Positions 22,452-35,431 of a DNA stretch of 64,000 nucleotides are shown here, piece by piece. The notes under the pieces were generated by a model. It was not told where the DNA came from, ran no database searches, and saw nothing but the letters and a program-made list of their open reading frames with translations. Within the stretch, counting starts at the first letter, position 1. Each line of letters opens with the position of its first letter. The stretch spans positions 39,527,076 to 39,591,075 of the forward strand of contig NC_088863.1 of NCBI RefSeq assembly GCF_032884065.1, given 5' to 3'. This stretch comes from Artemia franciscana (Eukaryota > Arthropoda > Branchiopoda > Anostraca > Artemiidae). Position numbers and translations under genes: made by a program.

Positions 22452-25175
22452 AAGAGCTAAGAGCTCATATGGCACTTGTGACGAGGCATGAAGAGCTAAG
22501 AGCCAAAAGATCATATGGTATGAGCTCTAACAAAATTCTATTAATCAATAGATTGACTTAAAAGGAAAATAAGAGGTTTAATGCCGGTCAGGATTAAAAT
22601 AAGAGCTCTGAGTCACGATATCCTTCTAAATATCAAAATTCATTAAGATCCGATCACCCACTCGTTTGTTATAAATACCTAATTTTTTCTAATTTTTCCT
22701 CCCCCTTTAGCCCCCCAGATGGTCGAATCTGGGAAAACGACTTTATCAAGTCAATTTGTGCAGCTCCCTGACACGCTTACCAATTTTCATCGCCCTAGCA
22801 CGTCCAGAAGCACCAAACTCGCCAAATCACAGAACCCCTCCCCCAACTCCCCCAAAGAGAGCGAATCCAGTATGGTTCCGTCAATCACGTATCAGGGACA
22901 TTTGCACATTCTATCCACCAAGCTTCATCCCGATTCCTCCACTCAAAGTGTTTTCCCAGATTTCCCCCTCCAACTCCCCCCAATGTCAAAAGATCTGGTC
23001 GGGATACGAAATAAGAGCCCTGAGACATGAATTCCTTCTAAATATCAAATTTCATTAAGATTCGATCTCCTATTCGTAAGATAAAAACACCCCAATTTTC
23101 ACGTTTTCCAAGAATTCCGGTTTCCCCCTCCAATCCCCCAATGTCACGGGATCTGGTGGGAATTTAAAATTAGAGCTTTAAAGCACAAGATCCTTCTAAA
23201 TATAAAATTTCATTAAGATCTGGTCACCTTTTCGTAAGTGACAAATACCTCAATTTTCAAAATTAGCCCCCCCCCCAACTCCACCAAAGAGAGCAGATCC
23301 GGTCCGGTTATGTCAGTCACGTATTTTAGACAGGTTCTTATTCTTTCTATCTAGTTTCATCCTGATCTCACCGCTTTAAGTATTTTCAAAGATTTCTGGT
23401 ACCCCCAACTGCCCCCCCCCCCAATTACGCTGGATCCGGTTGAGATTTAAAATAAGAGATCTGAGTTACGAGGTCTTTCTAAATATGAAATCTCATTAAG
23501 ATCCGATCACTCCTTCGTAAGTTGAAAATACGTCATTTTTTCAAATTTTTCAGAATTACCCCCCCCCCCCCGAATAGAGCGGATTCATTCCAATTATGTA
23601 AATCACGTATCTAAGACTTACTCTTATTTTTCCCACCAAGTTTCATCCCAATTCCTCCAATCTAAGCGTTTTCCATAATTTTAGGTTCCCCCACCCCAAA
23701 CTTCCCCCAATGTCACGAGATCTGGTCGGGACTTAAAATAAGAGTTTTAAGACACGATATCCTTCTAAATATCAAATTTCATTGAGATCCGATCATCCGT
23801 TCGTAACTTAAAAATACCTGATTTGTTTTAGTATTTCACAATTAACCCCCTCCTCCCAACTACCCCAAAGAGAGCAAATCCGGTCCGGTTATGTCAGTCA
23901 CATATCTTAGACAGGTTTTTATTCTTCCCATCCAGTTTCATCCTGATTTGACCGCTTTAACTATTTTCTAAGATTTCCGGTTTCCCCCAACTGCCCCCCC
24001 TCCAATTACACTGGATCCGGTTGAGAATTTAAATAAGAGATCTGAGTTACGAGGTCCTTCTAAATATGAAGTTTTATGAAGATCCGATCACTTCTTCGTA
24101 AGCTAAAAATACGTCATTTTTTCTTATTTTTCAGAATCAGCCCCCCCCCCCAATAGAGCAGATCCGTTCCAATTATGTAAATCACGTATCTAAGACTTCT
24201 GCTTATTTTTCCCACCAAGTTTCATCCCGATCCCTCCAATCTAAGTGTTTTCCATCATTTTAGGTTCCCCACCCCAAACTCCCCCCAATGTCACTAGATC
24301 TGGTCTGGACTTAAAATAAGAGCTTTGAGACACGATATCCTTCTAAACATCAAATTTCATCGAGATCCGATAACCCGTTCGTAAGTTAAAAATAACTCAT
24401 TTTTTCTAATTTTTCAGAATTAACCCCCCCCCCAACTACCCCAAAGAGAGCCGATCCGTTCCGCTTATGTCAATCATGTATCTAGGACTTGTGCTTATTT
24501 TTCCGACCAAGTTACATCCCGATTCCTCCACTCTAAGTGGTTTCCAAGCTTCAGGCTTCCCCCTCCCAACCTCCCCCCCCAATGTCACCAGATCTGGTCG
24601 GGATTTAAAATAAGAGCTCTGAGACACGATATCCTTCTAAATATCAAATTTCATTGAGATCCGATCACCCGTTCGTAAGTTAAAGATACCTCATTTTTTA
24701 ATTTTTCAAAATTACCCCCCCCCCAACTACTCCAAAGAGAGTGAATCCGTTCCGGTTATGTCAATCATATATCTAGGACATGCGCTTATTTTTCCCACCA
24801 AGTTTCATCCCGATCCCTCCACTCCAAGTGTTTTCCAAGATTTTAGGTTCCCGACCAGATCCGGTCGGGATTTAAAATAACAGCTCTGAGACACGATATC
24901 CTTCCAAACATCAAATTTCATTAAGATCTGATCAACCGTTCGTAAGTTAAAAATACTTCAGTTTTTCTATTGTCTCCGAATTAACGGGCCCCCCACTCCC
25001 CCCCCAGATGGTCAAATCGAGAAAACGGCTATTTCTAATTTAATCTGGTCTGGTCCCTGATACGCCTGCCAAATTTCATCGTCCTAGCTTACTTGGAAGT
25101 GCCTAAAGTAGCGAAACCGGGACCGACAGACCGACAGAATTTGTGATTGCTATATGTCACTTGGTTAATACCAAG
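22452..25175 (+). repeat. Family B element with internal ~290-bp tandem array
   Basis: The left end reads AAGAGCTAAGAGCTCATATG followed by GCACTTGTGACGAG. The right end is a hairpin CACTTGGT-TAAT-ACCAAGTG (about 25158-25177). Between them about seven copies of a ~290-bp unit lie head to tail. Landmarks are ATCCGGTCCGGTTATGTCA near 22866, 23290, 23580, 23875, 24160, 24445 and 24745, and TTCGTAAGTTAAAAATAC once per unit. Alternate units are more alike (23290 with 23875, 23580 with 24160), a dimeric order. Open frames here come from C-rich repeat sequence and are not genes. Confidence 0.8.
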
Positions 25176-26185
25176 TGCCATAAAAATGAGTTTTTTTTCG
25201 GATCGTTTTTAAATAACGCCAAGATATCTGGCTCCACCTCCGTGGAATTATCTCCCTCCCCCACAGAAATATCCTCTGGACAATCCAACCCTGGGGAAAA
25301 TTTACCCCGGACAATTACCCTTAGCATCTTCACGCGTAAAATTGAATCAGTAAAGATAAAGCAAGACATATAAAGAAATTTCCTATAGGAATTCTGGAAA
25401 ATTCAATCTGTGTAAAATTTCCCCTGAAAAGTTCACCCCCTGGAAACTTCCCTCTCCATGGAAAATTCCTCCGTGCAAAATCCTCCCAGCAGAAAATGTG
25501 TCCTCCCTCCCCATCCAAAAAATGTATGCATACTTCCCAATAACAAATACTATACGTAACGGGCACATTTTATTACTTAAAAACCTTTCCCCAGGTGCTG
25601 CAGGGGGTCATCTTATCTCCAAAGACATAGTTATTAGGCCTTTCAACTATGCCAAACAAAGTTGCTGTCTCAAAGTTTTGATCGGATAATTTTAGAAAAA
25701 AATTGGCATGGGAGGGGGCCTAGTTGCTCTCCAGTTTTTTTGTTATTTGAAAAGGCCATTAGACCTTTTCATTTCCGTTAGAATGAGCCCTCTCCCGACG
25801 GTCTAGTCCCACTGGGTCGATACGATCCCCCTGGGGGGGGGGAGACAAAAAATTTATAAATTAATAAACACGGATCCGTGATCTTTCTTCTGGCAAAAAT
25901 TAAAAAATTTCACATTTTTGCAGATTTGAGCTTGAAACCTCTACAGTTGTGTTCTTTAATACGCTGAATCTAATGATGTGATTTTCGTTAAAATTCTATG
26001 ACTTCTTGGGGGTATTTCTCCCTTTTTCGAAAGCCAGAAAAATTTTCTCAGACTCGTAGTTTTTGGTGGGTAAGACTAAACTTAATGAAACATATATATT
26101 TAGCATCAACATAATTAGCCAATTCTTTTAATATCAAAATTCCTTCTTTTAGACTTTCGTTTACTATTGAGCTACTAAAGAATTT
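25176..26185 (-). repeat. Family A copy, minus orientation, truncated
   Basis: The landmarks appear in reverse order: CAAAGACATAGTTATTAGG near 25620, GTTAGAATGAGCCC near 25785, AATCTAATGATGTGATTTTC near 25970, TTTACTATTGAGCTAC near 26162. It breaks off before the terminal hairpin. Poorly conserved at the left. Confidence 0.6.
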
Positions 26186-27989
26186 CTGTTGGATTTAAAG
26201 ATCATTATTGTTGTTATGGATAAAAATTCTGTGAGACTTTTGATCTTCTACATGGCTGAAGCCATCACAACATAAAATTGCTGAAAACTAAGCTCCAAGC
26301 TGTATTTGCCACCCCAAGGAAATTTGCTGGTAGGGCTGATGATGGCCCGCCTTGCCTTTTCCACCTCTGTGCTGGTAGATATGGGAATGTAATATGTTAG
26401 CTGCATAGAGAAACATTTTAATTAATTCTTTATCCTCCCAACCTCCTTAACATTTATCTGAAGCCTCGTGAAGAGTAAGCAGTTTGTCCATTAAAATGTA
26501 ATTTTTTATAGGAATCTAACCTACAACCACCTAAACAATGATTCATCCTCCTCATTATAGATGATACGCAATTACAGTTCACCAAACGCAGTCTAATTTC
26601 TTTACAGATAAAGCGAATCAAATTGGTTGAATCCAGTGCTACCAGCCACCGTGTGGCATTACTTCTTTTGCAACTGGCAAGCCTAAAATATAGTTATTGA
26701 CAGTTTTAAATCAATTAGCTTCTCAGAATTTTAAATCGATTGCAAATTCGTTTCCTTTGGGGTAAAGTCATGGTTTGGTTCCCTAAAATAGCAGAAAAAA
26801 GATTTTCCCCTGGCCCTATCTGTATGGTCACTTAAAAAAGGGCTTTAAATTTACGTTTGAATGAACTTTCTCCCAATTAACCCGTGGAAAAAAAAAGAAA
26901 AAAAACATGCATCAGCGATATTTCGTCTGAAAAACAATGCGAAATTCCACATCTTGAAGACTGAAGCTTGAAGCTTCTACGGTAGGCTTCTCTGATACAA
27001 TGTATCTAATAAAGATATTTTCAATAAGATAGCTTGCTTTTTTTTTGGGGGGGGGGGTCCCCATTTTCAAAAATCAGGCAAGTTTTCTTAGATTATTAGT
27101 TTTGGGTGGGTAACAATGAACTGAAAGAATTTTTATATATTTAGAATCAGTATATAAAGCTAATACTGCCAGTTTAGCAATTGTTACGAGAATTTCACTT
27201 TTAATTTTGGTGAATATCGATCCAAGTTACTCTTCACTTCCAGTTTTTTTATCACAAACTATTTGATAAGATTCTCGTGTGACGAAAGTTTTTTTAAAGC
27301 TTGTTCATTTTATTTAATTGAATAGGATAATAAAAAGAAAGAGGGTGAATTTGACAGCTGGATAGTAAATTTAATTTTTTTTTCTTTTTTTGCTATTCTA
27401 TCTTTTTTAATGTCTGGATATATAAGCGATTTAAGTTCTAGGGGGAGAACTGTCCTGTTATGAAAGAGGTGCATTTTACATGCTGTTATAAAATCAAAAC
27501 GTGGTGTCTATGCAGGCAGTATGATTTTTGATTATCTCTACTCCTACTGTAAACTATTCTAACACGCAGGAAATTGCATAAAGACAAGTTTACATCTTTT
27601 ATAATCTACGGAAGAGATATAATCTACGGAAGTTATAATTTACTATAATCTTTCTTTAATGTTGGTTTGAGTTTTATTTTATTTTAGAATTCAGTGCATA
27701 ATAATTCAATATATTATTGATGAAATCAGCTGATCCCTTTGCCAGGATTCCTTGTCGTTTAAACTTTATTGTATTTATTTCATTTTGCAAGCAGTTTAAT
27801 TGCTTTTTTATTTGAAAGTTTTTTCCTGAAAGTATTTAAAAATGAACTTATTTCTACGAAAAAATATCCTACAATATATTCCATGTCTCGCAACCACCAC
27901 TGTCATTTTGGTGTCTGCCCCCCCCCCTCTGGAAAATTTTCTGCCGGTGCCCTTGCAGGGTAAGGATTAAAAATAATGCAATTTGCCTT
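26186..27989. other. No recognised gene; old repeat debris
   Basis: 26186-26760 looks unique. Around 26800-27270 there are weak family A body traces (AAATTCCACATCTTGAAG, TATATATTTAGAATCAG). A poly-G run lies at 27050. No coding feature was seen. Confidence 0.4.
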
Positions 27990-28393
27990 TTTTACATGCC
28001 GGATTTATCATTAGAAAAAGGAAGATTTTTTATTCTACGTATGTTTGAAAATGCTAAAGGTACTAAGGTGAAACTTTGGGTAATGTTGAGAAGCGTGTTA
28101 ACTAAATCTGAAGATACTATGTCCATCCTGTTTATGCAAAAGTTAATCTTCAATATCACAAGAACAGCTGAGCGTATTAAGTTCAAACTTTCAGGGCATG
28201 CTGAAGAAGATATTAAATAGCAGTCGGCGGCGATTAGTCCCCCTCCCATTCGATTTTTAGCTACGCTACCTAAAAAAAATTGATCAAAATTTTGGAATTA
28301 CCAACTTGTCCAAAATAGTCGAAAAGCCAAATAGCTATACATCCTGGGATGACTTAACCCCGACAGCCACTGGGGCAAGTTTGTAAGTTATTT
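27990..28393 (+). repeat. Family C repeat, left part, interrupted by a LINE
   Basis: GAAAATGCTAAAGGTACTAAG... and TTGATCAAAATTTTGGAATT... match the 20440-21100 region. The repeat stops at TTTGTAAGTTATTTC, directly before the LINE tail, and resumes at about 30930. Confidence 0.6.
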
Positions 28394-30930
28394 CTACTAC
28401 TACTACTACTACTAATGACTGACTGCAGCACCAAGCCGCCTGAGGCCAATACAGCTACGCACGCTCCTCCTCTAACCTAATCTATTTAAAGCCTCTCTCT
28501 TATCACCCTCCCAGGAAGTTCCCATTTCCTTTAAATCTTTATTTATGACATCCTCCCAACCCAGACAAGGACGACCTGCTTTCGGTGTAGCCCCAGACGG
28601 CTGTCCAAAAAGGACAATCTTCGGTAATCTGTCATCCTTCATCCGTAGAACGTGGCCTAGCCATCTCAACCTTTCTTTCATTATAGTCCCAGAAAGCGGG
28701 ATTGAACCACACTTTTCGTACAACCTACTGTTTGAAATACGGTCAGTCAGCCGGGTACCCAGAACAATCCGTAGGCAATTTCTCTGGAAAACATCTAGTA
28801 AATTTTCATCTGCTTTTCGGAGTGTCCATGCTTCAGAGCCATATTTGACCACTGTCATCACTGTAGCTTCCAATATTCTAATCTTGTTTTGTAGATTTAT
28901 CTTTCTATTCTTCCAAACTTTTTTTTAACTGTGAAAAAACACCCTTAGCCTTAGCTATTCTACTTTTAACATCTTCACTGCTCCCACCATCTTTACTAAT
29001 AATACTACCAAGGTAACTGAAGCTCCCAACCTGATCAATCTTTTCGTTACCTAATGTCACCTGTTCATCTTCACTTACTCCTAGCCTTAGTGACTTAGTC
29101 TTCTTAATATTAATTGTCAAGCCTATTTTTTCACTCTGAACTCGCAAAACCTCTAAAATTCATTCATTTTGCTCACACTTTCATCTAATACGCCTAAATC
29201 ATCAGCATAATCTAAATCCAGGAGCGTTCTTCCTCCCCATTTGATTCCATGGTCTCCAATTGCCTTTCCTGTGCTCCTTAAGACGAAGTCCATCAAAATG
29301 ATCCATATAAAGGGGGATAGAACACAACCCTGCTTAACTGCTGATTTAATACAAAACCAGTTGCTAGCCTCATTTCCTACCTTAACCGCAGCAGTGTTAT
29401 TCTCGTACATAGCACAAATCACTTTAATGTATTTTTCTGGTATACCGTATAACGATAAGACCTTTGTTAACGCTCTTCTATCAACAGAATCGAAAGCTTG
29501 CTCATAATCGACAAAAATTAAGGACCAAAGGTGTTTGACAACGAAGGGACTTCTCAATTATTAACCTAAGAGTGAAAACATGGTCGACACATCCTCTACC
29601 TTTTCTAAAACCGCATTGTTCTTCCCTTAAAACTTGGTCTACAGCATCTCTCAGTCTAAAAAGTATCATATTACTCAGTAGTTTGCTACCTACAGAGACC
29701 AGAGTAATGTCTCGATAATTACGACACTCACTCTTGTCACCTTTCTTATACAGTGGTTTAATTAAGGTTTTCCTAAAATCATTGGGTACCTCCCCTTTTT
29801 CAAAAATCATGTTCATAATCTTCAGTAGCTTATTCCTAACCTCAGAGCCACCATATTTAAGAAACTCATTAATCATACTATCAGCACCTGGGGCCTTATT
29901 ATTTTTTAATCCTTTTAGTACTGTCGCTAATTCTTCCTCACTAAACAAATCTTCCTTCACATCCAATGTATCACAAACTTTTTCATTATCATCTATATCT
30001 TTTCCTGCAACTGTATCTCGGTTTAGCACATTCTCAAAATGTTCCACCCATCTTTCGTTAACTTTTTCCTTATCACTAATTGTGGCCCCATTTCTATCTT
30101 TAACTGGGACTAGTCCGGATTGGCTACTCCCTTTCAATTTATTGACATGCCAGTATAATATTTTACTATTATGCCGTCTAGCCACATCTTCCAGATCCTC
30201 AGCAATTTTATCCATGGCCTCCACTTCACATCTCCTTAGTTCATATTTTAATGCTTTCTCCACTTTCTTTACATTCCTTTTGTTTTCATACGACCTATCA
30301 CTCAGATAATTCTTATACAAACCCCTTCTACTCTCTATTAAACCTAAAGCTTTTTCACTAAAATTCCTAGTTGCAGCCTTAGCACTCTTCCCTAGGACAC
30401 CATCAGCAACTTCACAAATTGTTTTTTTGAAATTATTCCATCCATCTTCCACATTGTCAAATTTTAAACTCTCAAGTTTAGTATTCAACTATTCCTGGAA
30501 TTTTTTTCTGAAATTTTCATCCTGAAGTGTACCTACATCATAACTTTCCGGGAGGGAGTTACCCTTCCGAAATTTCAGCTTTAAATTAACCTTACACACT
30601 ACTAGATGGTGATCTTTACTTTTAACATCAATAACAACACTCCTATACACCCTAGTATCTTGTATTGATCGTGCTAGTCTTCTATTTACAATAATATAAT
30701 CAATAAGGTTTGCTGTCTTACCATCACGTGAATACCCATGTCAACTTATGGGCCATTTTGTGATCAAACACCGTATTGGTTATAACTAGGTTGTTATACC
30801 TATAAAATTGCAAAAGCCTATAGCCATTACTGTTTTCTTTTCCTACACCAAATTTACCTAGGCTAGGATACCATTTATCCCTATTTCTACCAACCTGGGC
30901 TTTAAAATCTCCTGGCAAAAATTCGGTTGC
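28394..30930 (-). mobile_element. RTE-like LINE, 5'-truncated, with (TAG)n 3' tail
   Basis: A single degenerate pol ORF on the minus strand, beginning inside the endonuclease domain near 30926 and ending near 28472. A short 3' UTR and a tail of seven trinucleotides follow (plus CTA repeats at 28394-28414). A microsatellite tail instead of poly(A), plus an APE-type endonuclease, is characteristic of RTE-related LINEs. The element sits inside family C, whose two halves flank it exactly. No clear target-site duplication was found. Confidence 0.85.
28415..30926 (-). pseudogene. RTE-like endonuclease/reverse transcriptase (pol) remnant
   Basis: Would encode the retrotransposition enzyme. In order: PGDFKAQVGRN (GDFN-type endonuclease motif, about 30918), LIDYIIVNRR (30690), and SKDHHLVVCKV (SDHH-type motif, about 30630). 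Then come NNKAPGADSMINEFLKYGG (29895), NYRDITLVSVGSKLLS (29720), QCGFRKGRGCVDHVFTLR (29610), IFVDYEQAFDSVDR (29515), VKQGCVLSPF (29325) and the intact catalytic box LDYADDL (29205). A C-terminal domain follows with YLGSIIS (29020) and RLRWLGHVLRM (28670). Breaks: stop at 30489-30491, frame changes near 30725, 29540, 29150 and 28900. The catalytic YADD is preserved, so decay is moderate. Confidence 0.9.
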
Positions 30931-31450
30931 CTATTTTGTTTACACACAAGATTGGTTATTGGTAAAAGGTGGCATGTTTGGTCCTGAGTCTCAAAAAAGG
31001 GTTAGAGTATTGAGGTAAAACTTACAAAACGTTGTCGGGATGTCAAACAAAATCAAAGTACACAATATGTAGGGGTGTCTTCAAAAGGACACAACAGCTG
31101 TATCCAAAGAGCGGCTAAGGGTTTAAGTTAAAACTTTTAATGCCTGTTAAGAGGCATGTTGAAAAAGGAACGAAAGACATCCACACCCTCTCCCCTATCT
31201 TGTTCCTGTAGATTATCCCCTTAACACCGATAGAGATCTTAACAATCCGTTTTATTCCAAATAGTCACAACGTCTAAAAGGTAAGCCTCTGGGGATGCCT
31301 TGCCCCCACGGCCCCTGTGGAAAAAATGTGATCTATTGGTTTTCAGGGAAATTTTTGGGAAATATTTAGGGATATGTTGAGCTAATCAAAAGAAACTATA
31401 TTTATCTGAGTTTTCAAAAAAGCCTGGCCACAATATTTTAAGAACTGTTG
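30931..31450 (+). repeat. Family C repeat, right part after the LINE insertion
   Basis: Continues with CGGTTGCCTATTTTGTTTAC, equivalent to CAATTCGCCCATTATTTGCAT at 20698. Then AAAAAAGGGTTAGAGTATTG, a GGGATGCCTTGCCCC block near 31292 and further diverged units follow. Confidence 0.55.
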
Positions 31451-34400
31451 AAGGTAATAGATAGAGACTTTGATGGCCACTACTGCTACTGCTACTATTG
31501 CGGGTACAAATGAGACTGTTTGCAACTGCTACTGCATCTTTTTGTGACTAATTTCATTGAATGTTTAAGGGGATGTTCAGTTTTGAAACTTTAATGTTGA
31601 TTAAAAAAATACGTTCATCTTTTGAAAATCTGATGTTGGAAAAAAACTTTGATATTGAAATGGGGATTGTTGAAAAACTTGAAACTTTGGCAATCAAAAA
31701 CGAACAAAATTAAATTAAAAATTATTTCTGAGAAAGAAGTTTTTCAAAAAAAAAGTAAATAGCCATATTAAACATAAGACCGGCAGAAATAAAATCCGAT
31801 AATAATTTAGACTCAAAACAATCATTAATTACTATTAAAGAATAAATGAAATGAAACCCAAAACGAACAGAAAGTAAATAAAAATCATAACAAACAAACT
31901 TACAACAGGTGCTAATATAAATGAATAAGTTAATCTTAAAACGAGTAAAACTAAAATTCAATATTCAAAACAAACTTAAAACAAAGAAGAATCACTACAT
32001 GCAAAAGTCTGGCATCTTTCCGCTCCCAAAACTGTAAAAGTCTAAATCTTACTTCGTCATTTGCACTTAGTGAAAAACAGATTATATTAGAAAAAATTGT
32101 GCTTACAACATTGAAAATAAAAATAAAGTTTAAAGTGAAATAAAATCTTGAACTCCTGAGCTCACAGCAACTAATATTATAATATGTCTAATATTCAGTC
32201 TAATTTTATTAGTTCTTTCCAAGGACTCTTCACGACACACACCTGTTTTTAAAAAGTCTAAAGCCTGCTGCCTCATTTGTGTTTTATTGAAAACGAATTA
32301 TATTACAAATGTTTTCTTTTGTATCTACAGCATTTAAAATAAGAACGGAATTACATTAAAACAAACCTTGAACTCCTGATCTTTTAGCAATTAATATCAT
32401 TATATATCAAATCTTTGGTTTAATTTTACTAGTTCTTTCCAAAGACTGTTCAAGACGCATATATTTTTCAATAAAACGCAAATGAAATAGTAGGCTTAGA
32501 CTTTTACAATTAGGGAAGGTGGCAGTAGCCAAACTCGCAGGTAGCGATTTTTGTTCGTTTTAAAATTTGTTTGAGTTTTCGTTAAGTTGTATGCATTTTA
32601 ATATTTATGTATGCATATATTAGTACTTCTTTTATGTTCGTTTGCCATTATTGTTAATTTAATTTCTGTTCATTTTGAGTTTCATTTATCTTTAATAGTA
32701 TTTTCTAGTCCTTTTGAATTTGAATTATTATAAGAATTTATTTCTACTTGTCTTAAGTTTAATATGGCTCTTTAATTTTATTTGAAAGACTTTTTTTTGC
32801 GGAAATTTTTTAAAATTAATATTGTAAACTGGCGACGTTATGCAAACCAATGGAAACAATAGAAACATACTTATGATGTTTGGTTTTTACTTTTTGTATC
32901 TGAAAATTGTTTTGAAAAAGTAATCAATTACTCAGTACTTTATTTTGAGGGGATGAATGATGTTTTTTACAGAAGGGAACATTTTTCAGCCCACTTGTGG
33001 CTTTGCTGAAAGTTCACCTGCTTTTTATTTTAACCGTGAATGGAAAACAGTTAACGGGTTATATGAATGAGTCGCCGTGACGACCAGTATTTATTGAAAG
33101 CGGACAGTCTATTCTAAATAAGAAAATCTTTCTTATAAAAGAGAGATAAGTATTAAAGAATTGGAAGTAGCCTCTTTCTATTTCAAATTGATATGCCCGT
33201 TTGCGTCCATGGGGGCATAACACGAGCTACTTATCAAAGGATATCATCAGCATCTGAAAAGAGAGGATTAATATACGCTGCTGCAACAACTACCAAAACT
33301 ACTGCATTCATGAATACTAATAATAAACTGCTACTATTAATTGAAAAGTAGAGTGCCTGGGATTATACGATGTGAATATGTTTAGATCAAAAACTACGGG
33401 AGGTATGCTTAACTTCAGACAAGAAAAACATTATTGAACCTTGTTAATTGTAGAATTGTCTTAACGGTGGAAGTTTTCTTGGTTGACAACAAAGCAGTTA
33501 TCAGACAGTTAGAAAATTAGAGTCCTTTTTTAAATACCCTAAGACGATCTTTGTACAAAATTCTAAATTTTATAAGAAAAGTTTTCGATATCTTTATGTG
33601 ACGTCTCTATGAGTCCATTCGGTGACAAGAATTCCAGAAATACAACTAAAGTTAGAGGGTAAAACCATCAAAGTAGTTGGGATTCACTCACTGTAGAGGG
33701 GAAATTTACAGCTGTTCAAAAAGTCACCGAAATTTAACAAAATAAAGGCTTCGCTCTTTTAGCCTCATGGAAAGTTTCGGGCGTACTGTCATATTCGGTA
33801 GGTTGCCGCTAATAATTTAAAATTTTATTGCAAGGGAAATTGTACAACAAACGTTTGAGTGATCTATTTTGGACTGCATTAATAAAAACGCTGGTTTGTC
33901 AATTGTATTCTTTACATTTTGAGATTTGAACATGATACAAAATTAAAATCAGATAACAACAAAGGAGTATATCGTGTTACTCCCTATTTACTGTTCTTTC
34001 CAAACAAAATGGGCTAGGCTAATTTCTGGAATAGACTGCCATTAAAATTGCATTTCAGTCCCCTCTTGCCTGGAATTTGTTACAGAAATCTGGGTTCCAG
34101 GCAAAGGCTAGTAAAGTTGCAGTTTGTTGGCTCAGGGAGGAAATGTGCAAATAAAATGAAAATAGCACCATCTGATTAGGCTAGCAGTTATTTCATGCTC
34201 TAGGAAGGAACTCAACTCAACATAATGGAAGTTTTATGATAATAGACTCTTTCCCTCCTGACAGTCCCAGGTGCATCTCTAGGATTTCTAAAAGTTAAAC
34301 GAAACATTAGAACAATGAGATTTTTATTTGATAATAACCTATGAAGCATGTTTCTTTTAATCTCTTTATCATGTTTCTTCTATTATTAGCCTATCCATCT

Positions 34401-34479
34401 TTCTAAATCATCTCAAATAATATTTTATCACATTCTGTTATAATTTATCTACTTAGGAAGAATTTGATTTTATCAAGTA
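31451..34479. other. Long AT-rich stretch without recognised genes
   Basis: No open frame with recognisable motifs. A diverged direct repeat lies at about 32030-32480: CTTGAACTCCTGAGCTCACAG (32147) and CTTGAACTCCTGATCTTTTAG (32366), each followed by TTTTA(T/C)TAGTTCTTTCCAA, period about 219 bp. Confidence 0.4.
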
Positions 34480-35335
34480 AAGACAAGAGCTAAGCCTACC
34501 TCTGGGTATGCATAGTGTCTTTTGATCTAATTCAACTGGTAAAATTCTAGTTTGAGGGTATCTTGCTATCTTGGAAAGTAGTTGAGTCAAGTGAATAAAA
34601 ATTTCACAAACATATTCATAGCCTTAATAGTCTCATGGAAAGATGTTTAAAGCAGCCACCTCTACTCTTTCAAGTGGGCACTGGCCTTTGATGACCTTAA
34701 TCAATATTTGTAATATAAAAGTGAAGCTTTACAAAATAGATTGGTAAAATTCTAGTTGATTGACTTCTTGCTATCTCAGAAAGGGGTTAGGTTAAGAAAA
34801 TGAAACTTTTAGAGATGGGTCTGCAGGCTAAAGTATGTCCCAGGAAGGTATTTTGAAGTGCCTACCTCCACTTTGTCTCCCTCTAGAGGGCCCTGACCTT
34901 TGATGACCTTCAAAAATATGCATGTTATAAAAGTGAAATCTTGCAAAATAGTTCTTCTGCTTGAATGAAACACAACAAAATTGTTTTCAGCTTCACAACT
35001 TTGCTCAATCCCAATCTATAAGGTTTTAAAGACATGCAAATACATTTCCTAAATTTTGAAAAAAAACCATTAATCCCAAGGCAGAGAAAAGGCAACTGGT
35101 AACTGAAAGTTAAGGTAAAATGATGTTTTGTCAAAATTTCAATAGTATAGACCTATCATGTAGGCAAATTTCAGGGCTCTCTAGAGAGAGAAGAAGTAGA
35201 GGAGAATACTTTAAAATACCTTCCCAAATATACTTTAGCCTGTAGACCCATCTCTGAAAGTTTCATTTTCCTAACATAACCCCTTTTTGAGATAGCAAGA
35301 AGTCAATCAACTAGAATTTTACCGATAGATCTTTC
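34480..35335. repeat. Large foldback repeat (family D)
   Basis: The left arm at 34742-34895 (GGTAAAATTCTAGTTGATTG ... TCTCCCTCTAGAGGGCCCTG) pairs with the right arm at 35170-35330, read as reverse complement, with about 85 percent identity by eye. The loop is about 270 bp. A related but diverged stretch lies at 38140-38500. No coding capacity. Could be a MITE; ends not resolved. Confidence 0.7.
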
Positions 35336-35431
35336 GCTCAAGTAAAGGGTAAAAGCCTAGAGTTAGGACTATTAATTACCTTAATTTGCATTGTCCAGCA
35401 AAATAAGGATTAAATCCTGTAGAATCGCTGG

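Noticed and set aside
22719..23058. Overlapping proline/serine-rich plus-strand frames of 100 codons
   Set aside because: They follow the C-rich family B tandem units and recur with the repeat; no protein motif.
28545..30309. Plus-strand open frames (28545-28928, 29241-29507, 29734-30309)
   Set aside because: Antisense shadows of the RTE-like pol remnant, which has clear motifs on the minus strand.
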